Source: Rhodocyclales bacterium
GTDB taxonomy: Bacteria > Pseudomonadota > Gammaproteobacteria > Burkholderiales > Rhodocyclaceae
Direction: 5' to 3'
DNA: 37,182 bases
NCBI GenBank assembly: GCA_003105015.1
Contig: PQAF01000021.1
Span: 6,349 to 43,530 of the forward strand
Shown: positions 8,217 to 14,575 of the stretch, one piece after another
Numbering within the stretch: position 1 is the stretch's first letter
Layout: each line of letters starts with the position of its first letter
The notes under the pieces: model-generated
Database searches by the model: none
What the model saw: only the letters and a program-made list of their open reading frames with translations
What the model was told of the DNA's origin: nothing
Translations under genes and position numbers: made by a program

Positions 8217-8226
8217 GACGGTCCTT

Positions 8227-8850
8227 TCAGTCGCGGCGGTCGGGGTCGACGGCGAGGCTGCGCCAGGCGGCCTGGCTCAGTTCCCGGATGGCGACGCGCG
8301 GCTCGATGTCGATGCGCCCGCCCAGCCACTGCCGCGAATATTCCTGGGCCGGCCCCATCAGCAGCGGCGCATAGAGCCCGGCCGGCAGGCGGCGCAGCAC
8401 CCCTTGCTTGAACCAGGGCTTGAGCAGCTCGAAGAGGGTCTTGAAATGCGCGGCGGTGCGCTGCCGGATAGCCTCGTCGTAGGCCTGGCCGACCGCCTGC
8501 CGCCGCGAGAAGAGGAAGCGCGCCAGGTCGGGCTTCTCGGCGATCCAGCCGATGTGCGCCGCGATCAGGCCGTGGATCGTGCGCTCGGCGCTCGCCTTGC
8601 CCGCGGCGCTGGCGATCAGCCGCGCCCAGTAGTCGTCGATGCCGTGGGCGAACAGCGCGGCGGCGATGCCCTCCTTGGTGCCGAAGTGGTGATAGATGCT
8701 GCCGACCGAGGCCTGGCTGCGCTGGCGGACGTCCTCGATGGTCGCCGCCTCGATGCCCTTCTCGGAGAACACCGCGAGCGCGGCCGCCAGGATCGCCGAC
8801 TTGCGGTCGGGCGACGTTTCGATATCGATGACGGGTGGGGGTGCGGGCAT
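8227..8850 (-). CDS. TetR/AcrR family transcriptional regulator
   Basis: A 207-residue one-component repressor. The N-terminal helix-turn-helix covers about residues 14-60, with ILAAALAVFSEKGIEAATIE followed by VGSIYHHFGTKEGI, the classic TetR recognition helix. The C-terminal half is the helical ligand-binding and dimer domain (IHGLIAAHIGWIAEKPDLAR). It is the first gene of a two-gene unit with the alpha/beta hydrolase. An AT-rich palindromic operator lies 9 bp upstream of its start, indicating autoregulation. Confidence 0.93.
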   Translation of the reverse strand: MPAPPPVIDIETSPDRKSAILAAALAVFSEKGIEAATIEDVRQRSQASVGSIYHHFGTKEGIAAALFAHGIDDYWARLIASAAGKASAERTIHGLIAAHIGWIAEKPDLARFLFSRRQAVGQAYDEAIRQRTAAHFKTLFELLKPWFKQGVLRRLPAGLYAPLLMGPAQEYSRQWLGGRIDIEPRVAIRELSQAAWRSLAVDPDRRD

Positions 8851-8859
8851 GACTGGAAC

Positions 8860-8882
8860 AATATTCTAGAATATTATTCTAG
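8860..8882. promoter_or_regulatory. Palindromic TetR operator
   Basis: AATATTCTAGAATATT (8860-8875) is a perfect 16-bp palindrome. It overlaps a second inverted repeat, CTAGAAT-ATT-ATTCTAG (8866-8882), giving three half-sites in a row. It is the only strongly AT-rich block here and lies directly before the TetR start, so it is the likely autoregulatory binding site. Confidence 0.8.
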
Positions 8883-8897
8883 TCAAGCAGGCGGCGT

Positions 8898-8930
8898 AAT
8901 ATCGCCGTATCGCATGGACTGACTTTTCCG
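8898..8930 (+). repeat. 33-bp upstream element, copy 4
   Basis: AATATCGCCGT, two variable bases, then CGCATGGACTGACTTTTCCG. It ends one base before the HNH gene ATG. It follows the TetR operator closely and has TAATAT as a possible -10 box. With no room for a Shine-Dalgarno site between it and the ATG, the element itself must form the 5' leader. Confidence 0.75.
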
Positions 8931-8931
8931 C

Positions 8932-9294
8932 ATGAAGCCCACCGACAAGCTCGACCGCATCGTCCTCGAAGCCCGCCGCGCGGCAGAGCGGCGCGAGCAG
9001 AGCTACCGCGAGCAGGCGCTGAAGCTCTATCCGTGGATCTGCGGCCGCTGCGCGCGCGAGTTCACCCGCACCAACCTGCGCGAGCTGACGGTGCACCACC
9101 GCGACCACAACCACGACAACAACCCGCCCGACGGCAGCAACTGGGAGCTGCTCTGCCTCTACTGCCACGACAACGAGCACCAGCGCCGGCTGGAGGCAAC
9201 GGGCGGCGGCGACGGCAAGGCGGCGGGCAGCATCGCCACCCACTCGCCCTTCGCCAACCTGAAGGACCTGCTGGACGGGAAGAAGGGAAAATAG
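8932..9294 (+). CDS. HNH endonuclease, YajD-like
   Basis: A 120-residue small HNH nuclease similar to YajD. A helical N-terminus (about 1-35) precedes the zinc-binding CGRC pair, the catalytic block LTVHHRDHNHDNN with its double His, an Asn-containing NWELLCLYC segment with the second Cys pair, and HDNEH. The order Cys pair, HH, N, Cys pair, H is complete, so the enzyme looks active. The role in the cell is unknown; a nuclease beside a small mobile-looking region could act in DNA repair or defence. No Shine-Dalgarno is present because the 33-bp element abuts the start. Confidence 0.88.
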   Translation: MKPTDKLDRIVLEARRAAERREQSYREQALKLYPWICGRCAREFTRTNLRELTVHHRDHNHDNNPPDGSNWELLCLYCHDNEHQRRLEATGGGDGKAAGSIATHSPFANLKDLLDGKKGK

Positions 9295-9312
9295 GCCGCT
9301 GCGGCCGGGCGC

Positions 9313-9747
9313 TTAGCGCACGTCCTTGCCGTGCGGATCGCGCGGCCGCGGCGGTTCGCGCACGTCCTTGCCGTGCGGGTCGCGCGGCCGCGGCGGTTCG
9401 CGCCATTCCTTGCCCCGCGGCGCCCACTGGCCCGGACGCTCGCGCCAGCCCTTGCCCTGCGGCTCCCAGCGGTGCGGCTCCCAGTAGTGGCCCGGACGCG
9501 GCGCTTCCCAGCGGCCGGGCACCCAGTGATGGGCGCGGCCGTTCCAGCCCCAGTAGCCGCCGATCCAGACGTAGCCCGGATAGGGCGCGACGGTGATCAC
9601 CTCGACGCGCGGCGGCGGCGGCGCGACCATCACCGGCTCATAGTAGACATAACCGTTCGACGCCGGCGCGACGGCGCAGCCGGCCAGGGTGAGGGAGGAC
9701 ACCGCTGCGGCAATCAGGGCGATGCGGGTCGATCTGCTGGTGTTCAT
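9313..9747 (-). CDS. YXWGXW repeat-containing lipoprotein
   Basis: A 144-residue probable outer-membrane lipoprotein. The N-terminus is a lipoprotein signal (basic start, hydrophobic core, lipobox LAGC). Then come a Pro-rich spacer and the repeat region with YVWIGGYWGWNG, HHWVPGRWEAPR and HYWEPHRWEP, matching the aromatic YXWGXW repeats. The C-terminus is a Pro/Arg/Lys-rich tail in which a 14-residue unit is duplicated exactly. The ATG at 9747 is used because AGGAGAA precedes it; a longer frame upstream lacks a signal. It faces the HNH gene end to end. Confidence 0.88.
   Translation of the reverse strand: MNTSRSTRIALIAAAVSSLTLAGCAVAPASNGYVYYEPVMVAPPPPRVEVITVAPYPGYVWIGGYWGWNGRAHHWVPGRWEAPRPGHYWEPHRWEPQGKGWRERPGQWAPRGKEWREPPRPRDPHGKDVREPPRPRDPHGKDVR
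9316..9399 (-). repeat. Tandem 42-bp duplication in the lipoprotein tail
   Basis: Two 42-bp units (9316-9357 and 9358-9399) encode EPPRPRDPHGKDVR twice. They differ by one base, so the duplication is recent or kept uniform by slippage. Copy number is likely to vary between strains. Confidence 0.9.
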
Positions 9748-9872
9748 GTCGGTTCTCCTTTCGGCGCACGCCGGAATCGGCGCAATGCGCATGCCCTATT
9801 TAACGCCCATCCGGCGCCGGAGGCGACAGGCGTTTTGTAAAGTTTGTAAGGGATTGTGTCCGGCCGGCGGCG

Positions 9873-11036
9873 CTACTGCGCCGGCCAGTGCGGCGTGGCG
9901 ATGCCCTCGCCGAGGTCGGCCTCGACGAAGCGCCGGCGCAGTTCGAGCAGCTGTTCGATGAGCTGCGGCTCGGCGCGCGCGTAGGCATCGGCATCGGGCA
10001 CGCGCTTGACCACCACGCCGAGGAGTTCCGTGATGGCGTTGCCGATGGAGTTCTGGCTGATGGTGACGATCAGCTTCCCTTCGTCGTTGCGGTAGATGAG
10101 CTGCTTGAAGGCCGGCTGCCAGCGGATGGCGTTGGCGTAGCGGGCATCCTTGATGCAGCGCTCGCGCACCATCTTCGCCGTCCTGAGGAAGTCGTTGTCG
10201 AACAGCAGCCGCTCCTCGACCAGCGCCGGGAAATGCAGGTCCGGCAGCATCGGCGCGTTGCGCGTCGACACCTGGCTGAAAAAGCTGCGGTAGAAGTCGA
10301 GGAAGCCCTGCAGCAGGGTGTCGTACTCGTGCCAGAAGCGCACCTCGCCGAGTCCGGCCGCGCCGCCCTTCACTTCCCAGCTCGGCAGGCCCTGCGGGTA
10401 GCCGGTGAGCGCCAGGCGGCACTCGCCGCGCTCGCACGGCGCCAGCAGTTTCAAATCGAGGCCGGCGAAGAAGGCGCGGTAGGCCTCGCGCATGTGCGCC
10501 TGGAACAGCGAGTGCTGGCCGCCGTCGGTGAGGTTGGGGTTGTCGGGATCGGCCGGGGCCGCCGCCGCAAGGTCGCCCTTGTCGAAGACGATGAAGTGGT
10601 TGTGCAGCATGCGGATCGAGGGCACGCCGGGCGCGGTGAGCGGCCAGGTGGCGTCGAGGCTGGCCTCGCCGGCCAGCACCAGGTGGCGCGCCGGGTCGGG
10701 ATAGCGCTCGAGCATGAACTCGACGGCGATGCGGTTCATGCGGTTCCAGACGCGGCGCACCGGCTCCGGCACCTGGGTGCGGCGCACCGGGCGGCCGAGC
10801 GGGTCGAGGATGCGCTGCGAGGTGTTGTAGATGATCGAGCCGTCGAAGAGGTTGGAATGGCCGATCGCCTTGCGGTAGAAGAGCAGGCCCTCGGGATTCG
10901 CCAGCAGGCCGTTGTTGTGCTCCAGGTCGGCGAGGTTCTCGGCGGAATTGAAGAACTCGTTGGGCTTCATGCCCTCGGGCACCTCGAGCGGGATGGGCCG
11001 GTAGGGCGTGACGATTTCGCGCGGGGCGGAGTGCAT
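9873..11036 (-). CDS. Conserved hypothetical protein (387 aa) coupled to the TauD gene
   Basis: A 387-residue soluble protein that I cannot place in a family. It has no signal peptide or membrane helix. Notable blocks are EHNNGLLANPEGLLFYRKAIGHS-type sequence near residue 40-60, GSIIYNTSQ, several His/Asp-rich positions (MLHNHFIVFD, FWHEYDTLLQ) and a C-terminal SQNSIGNAITELLGVVVKR helix region. The CEREGEC-like pair CERGEC sits mid-protein. The ATG at 11036 is preferred to a TTG one codon before. It lies just 6 bp after the TauD-family stop, so the two are co-transcribed and likely act together. The words between these genes include one copy of the GACTGACTTT repeat. Confidence 0.72.
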   Translation of the reverse strand: MHSAPREIVTPYRPIPLEVPEGMKPNEFFNSAENLADLEHNNGLLANPEGLLFYRKAIGHSNLFDGSIIYNTSQRILDPLGRPVRRTQVPEPVRRVWNRMNRIAVEFMLERYPDPARHLVLAGEASLDATWPLTAPGVPSIRMLHNHFIVFDKGDLAAAAPADPDNPNLTDGGQHSLFQAHMREAYRAFFAGLDLKLLAPCERGECRLALTGYPQGLPSWEVKGGAAGLGEVRFWHEYDTLLQGFLDFYRSFFSQVSTRNAPMLPDLHFPALVEERLLFDNDFLRTAKMVRERCIKDARYANAIRWQPAFKQLIYRNDEGKLIVTISQNSIGNAITELLGVVVKRVPDADAYARAEPQLIEQLLELRRRFVEADLGEGIATPHWPAQ

Positions 11037-11037
11037 C

Positions 11038-11048
11038 AAAAGTCAGTC
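11038..11048 (-). repeat. GACTGACTTTT word at the TauD stop codon
   Basis: The reverse complement reads GCAGACTGACTTTTG. It contains the TauD TGA stop and leads into the next gene's start. It is one of eight exact GACTGACTTT words in this window. Confidence 0.7.
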
Positions 11049-11942
11049 TGCGGAATACGGCGCATCGGTAATGCGGTCGAAGTAGCGGGCGCGGTAGAGC
11101 AGGCGCTTGCGCGTCTCGCTGTCGGAAAAGGCGGCGCGGTCGTGCAGGACGTTGTTGCAGACGAGGCCCATGCCCGGCTCGAGGCGGCCGCGGAAGACGT
11201 ACGGGGTGTCCGCATCGGCGAGGAGGCGCTCCAGCGCGGCGACGGCGCCCTTCGTCGCAGGGTCGTCGTGCCACTCGATGCTGACGGTGCGCGCCGTGTA
11301 GCGCATGTGCAGGTGGCCGTCGGGATACACGCTGAACACCGGCCCCGGTTGCGCCGCGCGCGCCACTTCGCCCTCTTCCAGCCGCGGCGGGATGGTCATG
11401 GCGTCGGGCGCCATCAGGGCGCGGATGTAGTCGGGGTTCTCGTCGCGCAGCAGGATGTAGGCGATCTCGTGGTCCATCAGCCGGTTCTCGCCGCCGGACT
11501 CGGCGCTCTGCACGCAATGCAGCAGCAGGCCGCGCACCTGGCGGTCGAGCGTGTTGTAGTAGCCGTCGGTGTGCCACTTGATGCCGCGGTCGGTGTACGG
11601 GATGAACTCGGTGCGCGTGCCGGCCGGCGCCACCGCCAGCGGCGAGATGCCGTCGTCGTCGGCGAGCCGGTTGGCGTCGAGGCTGACCAGGCCGATCTGG
11701 CGGCCGAGCAGGCGCGGGATGTCCTTGTCGGGATCGTTGCCGGTCGTCGAGGCATACAGCGCCATGTTGGCGACGCCGCAGCGCGCCAGCAGCGCCTCGC
11801 GCTCGGCAAAAGTCAGTCTGCGCGGATCGGCGACCTCGACCAGCAGGTCTTCGAGCCGGCGCGGATGGGCGGCCAGCTTGGCTTCGCGCCAGGCGGCATA
11901 GGCCGTGGCGTTGTCGAGGTCGAAGTGGGCGGGAAGGATCAT
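11043..11942 (-). CDS. TauD/TfdA family Fe(II)/2-oxoglutarate-type dioxygenase
   Basis: A 299-residue member of the TauD/TfdA fold. The iron facial triad is visible: the HxD motif in KWHTDGYYN (about 137-150) and the distal His in CNNVLHDRAAFSD (about 270). A following Arg in RKRLLYRARYFD would bind the carboxylate of the co-substrate. The substrate is unknown; sulfonate or other organosulfur compounds are family possibilities but nothing in the sequence proves it. The start overlaps the stop of the upstream unknown gene by ATGA, so translation is coupled. It also holds an internal copy of the repeated word at 11808-11818. Confidence 0.87.
   Translation of the reverse strand: MILPAHFDLDNATAYAAWREAKLAAHPRRLEDLLVEVADPRRLTFAEREALLARCGVANMALYASTTGNDPDKDIPRLLGRQIGLVSLDANRLADDDGISPLAVAPAGTRTEFIPYTDRGIKWHTDGYYNTLDRQVRGLLLHCVQSAESGGENRLMDHEIAYILLRDENPDYIRALMAPDAMTIPPRLEEGEVARAAQPGPVFSVYPDGHLHMRYTARTVSIEWHDDPATKGAVAALERLLADADTPYVFRGRLEPGMGLVCNNVLHDRAAFSDSETRKRLLYRARYFDRITDAPYSAD
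11808..11818 (-). repeat. GACTGACTTTT word inside the TauD gene
   Basis: The reverse complement reads GCAGACTGACTTTTGCCG and encodes RLTFAE within the coding sequence. It shares CGCAGACTGACTTTTG with the copy at 11038-11048. Confidence 0.7.
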
Positions 11943-12511
11943 TCGCCCGACAGGCCTTCGCGGGAACGCCGGGCGGACTTCTCCTCGCCGCCGAAGAGGC
12001 CGTCGAGGGTTTTGCGGATGGCCTTCACGCCTTCGGGCGCCTCTATCTCCATGACCTGGTCGTACACCCAGTTCCTGTCCTTCTCCGGCATGCCCTCGCG
12101 CACGCGCGCGGCATAGGCGCGGCGGAAGCCGAAGTCGGGGCCTCCGATTTTGTCACCCTCCCGGTCGCAGGAATATTCGGCGTAGTCGGCGCCGGCGGCG
12201 TTGAAGACCTCGAGGAAGTGCCGGCGGCAGGCGCCCGGCTCGCTGGTCGCGAGCAGCATGTCGGCGTTGTCCTCGATGGCCTCGGCCATGCGCTTGGCCA
12301 GCGCGGTGGTGAACTCGCCGCGCGGTTCCGGTCCCAGCTTGTCGAAGGCGACGCGGTCGGCGTAGTGCGCGTGGAAGGCCATGGTCTCGACGACGTAGTC
12401 GAAATACGGCCGGCCGAGGTCGATGTCGAACCTGGCCTCGCGCATGCGCTTGATCGATTCGACGGCGAGCTTCCACGACAGCATGGCGACGACGCTGGCG
12501 AGCTCCGCCAT
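11939..12511 (-). CDS. Conserved hypothetical helical protein (190 aa)
   Basis: A 190-residue protein of unknown family, mostly alpha-helical by its pattern (MAELASVVAMLSWKLAVES, then ALAKRMAEAIEDNADMLL). Three Cys residues and many Tyr/Asp residues occur around AEYSCDREGDK. There is no signal or membrane span. Two starts are possible: ATG at 12511 with GGGAG upstream, or ATG at 12562 adding 17 basic residues. I chose 12511 because the added piece is low in conserved-looking sequence. It overlaps the TauD gene by 4 bp and heads the three-gene unit left of the inverted repeat. Confidence 0.65.
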   Translation of the reverse strand: MAELASVVAMLSWKLAVESIKRMREARFDIDLGRPYFDYVVETMAFHAHYADRVAFDKLGPEPRGEFTTALAKRMAEAIEDNADMLLATSEPGACRRHFLEVFNAAGADYAEYSCDREGDKIGGPDFGFRRAYAARVREGMPEKDRNWVYDQVMEIEAPEGVKAIRKTLDGLFGGEEKSARRSREGLSGE

Positions 12512-12576
12512 CGTGCGCTCCCGCCCGCCGGCGTGGAACCTGCTCCTGATTCGAACCGCCATCTTCTCAACCCCAT

Positions 12577-12653
12577 TTGAACCACGGCGGACACGGCGAC
12601 ACGGCGGGATAACATGCATTTACGCCGTGTCGCCGTGTTCGCCGTGGTGAACC
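12577..12653. repeat. Long imperfect inverted repeat (ACCACGGCG-type)
   Basis: The left arm (12577-12607, beginning TTGAACCACGGCGG) and the right arm (12623-12653) pair over about 30 bp with few mismatches around a 15-bp loop. The arms themselves repeat ACACGGCG units. Repeats of this ACCACGG type are dispersed in many proteobacterial genomes. Here it separates the sulfur-relay genes from the TauD unit and may act as a terminator or RNA-processing site in either direction. Confidence 0.8.
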
Positions 12654-12658
12654 GTCTT

Positions 12659-13024
12659 TTAGTGCTCCCCTTTCGTGCGGCGGATGCCGGCGAGGCGGTT
12701 GCCCTGCTTCTGCGGGCCGCCGCGCGGGAATATCTCGTGCAGATAGTGGTTGCTGCCCTTCTCCGCGCCCCACTTGCCGGTGAAGTGGGCGATCATCGCG
12801 CGCACCTGCGGCTGCACGCGGTGCTCGTTGTGGTAATCGCGAATGAACCGGATGATCTGCCAGTGCTCGTCGGTGAGGTCGAGGCCTTCCTCCTTCGCCA
12901 GGGCGCGGGCGAAGTCCTCCGACCAGTCGTCGAGGTCGATCAGGTAGCCCTCGGAGTCGACCGGGATCTCCCGGCCTCCGACGGTCATCCAGCGCGCGGT
13001 GGTATCGCGATACGCATCTCCCAT
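12659..13024 (-). CDS. DsrC-like protein lacking both redox cysteines (RspA-type)
   Basis: A 121-residue member of the DsrC/TusE/RspA family. The fold signatures are VDSEGYLIDLDDWSEDFAR, LTDEHWQIIRFIRDYHNEH, and a C-terminal arm GPQKQGNRLAGIRR. In true DsrC this arm carries CysB and, at the penultimate position, CysA; here both are replaced, so it cannot carry sulfur as a trisulfide. Cys-free members have been called RspA and are proposed to be regulatory. It has a good ribosome site (AAAGGAGAA). It lies 82 bp after a second such gene and is transcribed away from dsrA. Confidence 0.88.
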   Translation of the reverse strand: MGDAYRDTTARWMTVGGREIPVDSEGYLIDLDDWSEDFARALAKEEGLDLTDEHWQIIRFIRDYHNEHRVQPQVRAMIAHFTGKWGAEKGSNHYLHEIFPRGGPQKQGNRLAGIRRTKGEH

Positions 13025-13106
13025 CCTGCTTCTCCTTTGGTTGTGGTCGACATTGTCCGGGTCGTGTTGTTTTGGCTCGAGGAGGAGGGGCTACTCCGGT
13101 TTTTTT

Positions 13107-13439
13107 CTAGTAGCCGCCCTTGCCGAAGGGCTTGGGCAGGCCGGCGACCTTCACCGCCTGCTTGGCCGGGCCGTCCTTCGGGAAGAGGTCGTACATGACC
13201 TTCGAGTCGGCCTCCGGCATCAGCTCCGCCATGTCCTTCATGAAGTTGCGGAAATTCGGCGTGTGGCCGTCCTCGCGGTACTTGTCGCGCATGTAGTTGA
13301 TGATCTTCCAGTGGTCGTCGGTCAGCGCGATGCCTTCGGCCGCGGCGATGACCTGCACCGCCTCGTCGCTGAAATCCGCTTCCACCAGGTAGCCGTCGGC
13401 GTCGACTTCCTTCTCTTCGCCATTGATGGTGTAGCTCAT
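13107..13439 (-). CDS. DsrC-like protein lacking both redox cysteines, second copy (RspA-type)
   Basis: A 110-residue DsrC-family protein. It keeps the opening YTINGEEKEVDADGYLVE, the LTDDHWKIINYMRDKYRE helix block and the arm GPAKQAVKVAGLPKP, which aligns with the DsrC arm GPGKQACKIAGLPKP of the operon but has Val where CysB should be, and ends FGKGGY without CysA. It has no Cys at all. It is closer to the real DsrC (same length, same arm) than its neighbour is, so it may be a recent DsrC-derived competitor or partner. GGAGAGG-type site upstream of the ATG. Confidence 0.9.
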   Translation of the reverse strand: MSYTINGEEKEVDADGYLVEADFSDEAVQVIAAAEGIALTDDHWKIINYMRDKYREDGHTPNFRNFMKDMAELMPEADSKVMYDLFPKDGPAKQAVKVAGLPKPFGKGGY

Positions 13440-13461
13440 GGTCCTCTCCAGGTTGGTTAAG

Positions 13462-13941
13462 TTATTTCTTGCGCAGGTAGAACTCGAAGGCGCCGCGCGC
13501 GATCTCGATGCGGTCGGCCAGTTCCAGGGCGGTGTTCTTGACCCAGGCGTCGACGTCGGCCGGCGTGCCGGGACAGTTGCTCACCAGCATCAGCAATTCG
13601 CCGGACTGCATGCCGTCGAGCAGCTTTTTCGCCTCGAGGATGGGGCCGGGGCAGCTCGTGCCGCGCATGTCGAGCGTGACGTTGGGCTTGAGGGTTCTCT
13701 TGCCGCTGCCGCGGGTGACCAGGTAGGCGGTACGTCCGTCGGCCATCTTGTCCTTCACCGCGACCTCGTTGCCGGTCTGGCGCGACCAGGCGAACAGGTC
13801 GTCGGAGGTGCCGGGGCAGTCGGAGACGAGCAGCAGGGACTGGCCGGGCTCCATGTCGTCGACGATCTTCTTGGCGCCGATCAGCGGCGCCGGACAGGAC
13901 AGGCCGCTCATGTCCAGGGTGACTGCGGGTTTCGTGCTCAT
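13462..13941 (-). CDS. Tandem TusA-TusA fusion protein
   Basis: A 159-residue protein made of two TusA (SirA-like) domains in a row, about residues 5-78 and 84-155. TusA normally carries persulfide sulfur on one Cys and hands it to DsrEFH. Each domain keeps the CPxP motif (LSCPAPL and TSCPGPI), and each also has a second Cys in DCPGT/NCPGT after strand 2. The two domains are similar enough to show an internal duplication. The ATG at 13941 has GGAGGAGT upstream. It sits between the RspA-type genes and the Cas6-like gene, which fits a sulfur-relay role in this operon. Both active cysteines are intact. Confidence 0.93.
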   Translation of the reverse strand: MSTKPAVTLDMSGLSCPAPLIGAKKIVDDMEPGQSLLLVSDCPGTSDDLFAWSRQTGNEVAVKDKMADGRTAYLVTRGSGKRTLKPNVTLDMRGTSCPGPILEAKKLLDGMQSGELLMLVSNCPGTPADVDAWVKNTALELADRIEIARGAFEFYLRKK

Positions 13942-13975
13942 GACTCCTCCAGATGGCTCAAGTTGTTTGTTCGTT

Positions 13976-14575
13976 CTATTCGTCGGCGCCGACGGCAACC
14001 ACCGACTTGTGCGGCACGAAGATGCCGCAGCCGAGCTTGCGCCCTTCGCCCAGGCCGCGCGCCTGCACGGCCAGCGACTGCGACGGCGTCAGGCCGTGCA
14101 GCAGCAGGCTGAAACCCTGCACCTCGCCTTCCGGCGTGCTCATTGCATGCGCCTTGCCGGTGATCATCCGCTCCGGCAGGCCCGCCTCGCGCAGCTCGGC
14201 GGCCGCCTGCCTGAGAAACTCGGCCTCGTCGATGCTGCCGATGCTGACGAAATGGGAATGCACTGTGGCATACGGCATCAGCTCGCGCAGCCGGCCGGCG
14301 CCGACCTCCAGGCCGCTGCCCAACTCGAGCCGGCGGCCGGTGAGAGCCATCGCCTGCTCGGCGCGCGCCGACGGAAGCCGCAGCATCAGCCGTGCGCGGC
14401 GGCCGAGGAACAGGCCGCCGTCGGTGCTGGCGGTGCCATGCAGGGGATGCACGCCGGCCAGGGCCTCTTCCTCCAGCCAGTCCAGCGACTCGGCCAGCGC
14501 CCGGAACAGGGCATAGCCATAGTCGCGCGGCAATCGCTCGCAAAAGACCTCGAAGCTGATGTCTACAACCTTCAT
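13976..14575 (-). CDS. Cas6/Cmx6-like RNA endonuclease-family protein, stand-alone
   Basis: A 199-residue protein with the RAMP/Cas6 layout: two ferredoxin-like halves, the N-terminal one ending near residue 100. The C-terminal block GLGEGRKLGCGIFVPHKS (about 174-191) is the glycine-rich loop and end of the Cmx6 (type I-MYXAN Cas6) family, preceded by LLLHGLTPSQSL. Cas6 proteins cut CRISPR repeat RNA, yet no cas gene or CRISPR array is visible in the window. Its place beside tusA and dsrC-like genes suggests that it was recruited for another RNA or for a role unrelated to CRISPR. The ATG overlaps the stop of the 72-residue gene as ATGA, so the two are translationally coupled. Confidence 0.75.
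   Translation of the reverse strand: MKVVDISFEVFCERLPRDYGYALFRALAESLDWLEEEALAGVHPLHGTASTDGGLFLGRRARLMLRLPSARAEQAMALTGRRLELGSGLEVGAGRLRELMPYATVHSHFVSIGSIDEAEFLRQAAAELREAGLPERMITGKAHAMSTPEGEVQGFSLLLHGLTPSQSLAVQARGLGEGRKLGCGIFVPHKSVVAVGADE

Noticed and set aside
9888..12116. Long plus-strand open frame opposite the TauD unit
   Set aside because: It mirrors the three real minus-strand genes in composition and contains no recognisable domain.
13025..13106. Terminator-like GGAG-CTCC with a T run between the two DsrC-like genes
   Set aside because: The stem is only 4 bp and the T run lies on the plus strand, opposite to transcription.
13976..14575. A CRISPR locus next to the Cas6-like gene
   Set aside because: No direct repeats with regular spacers are visible in the window and no other cas gene is present.
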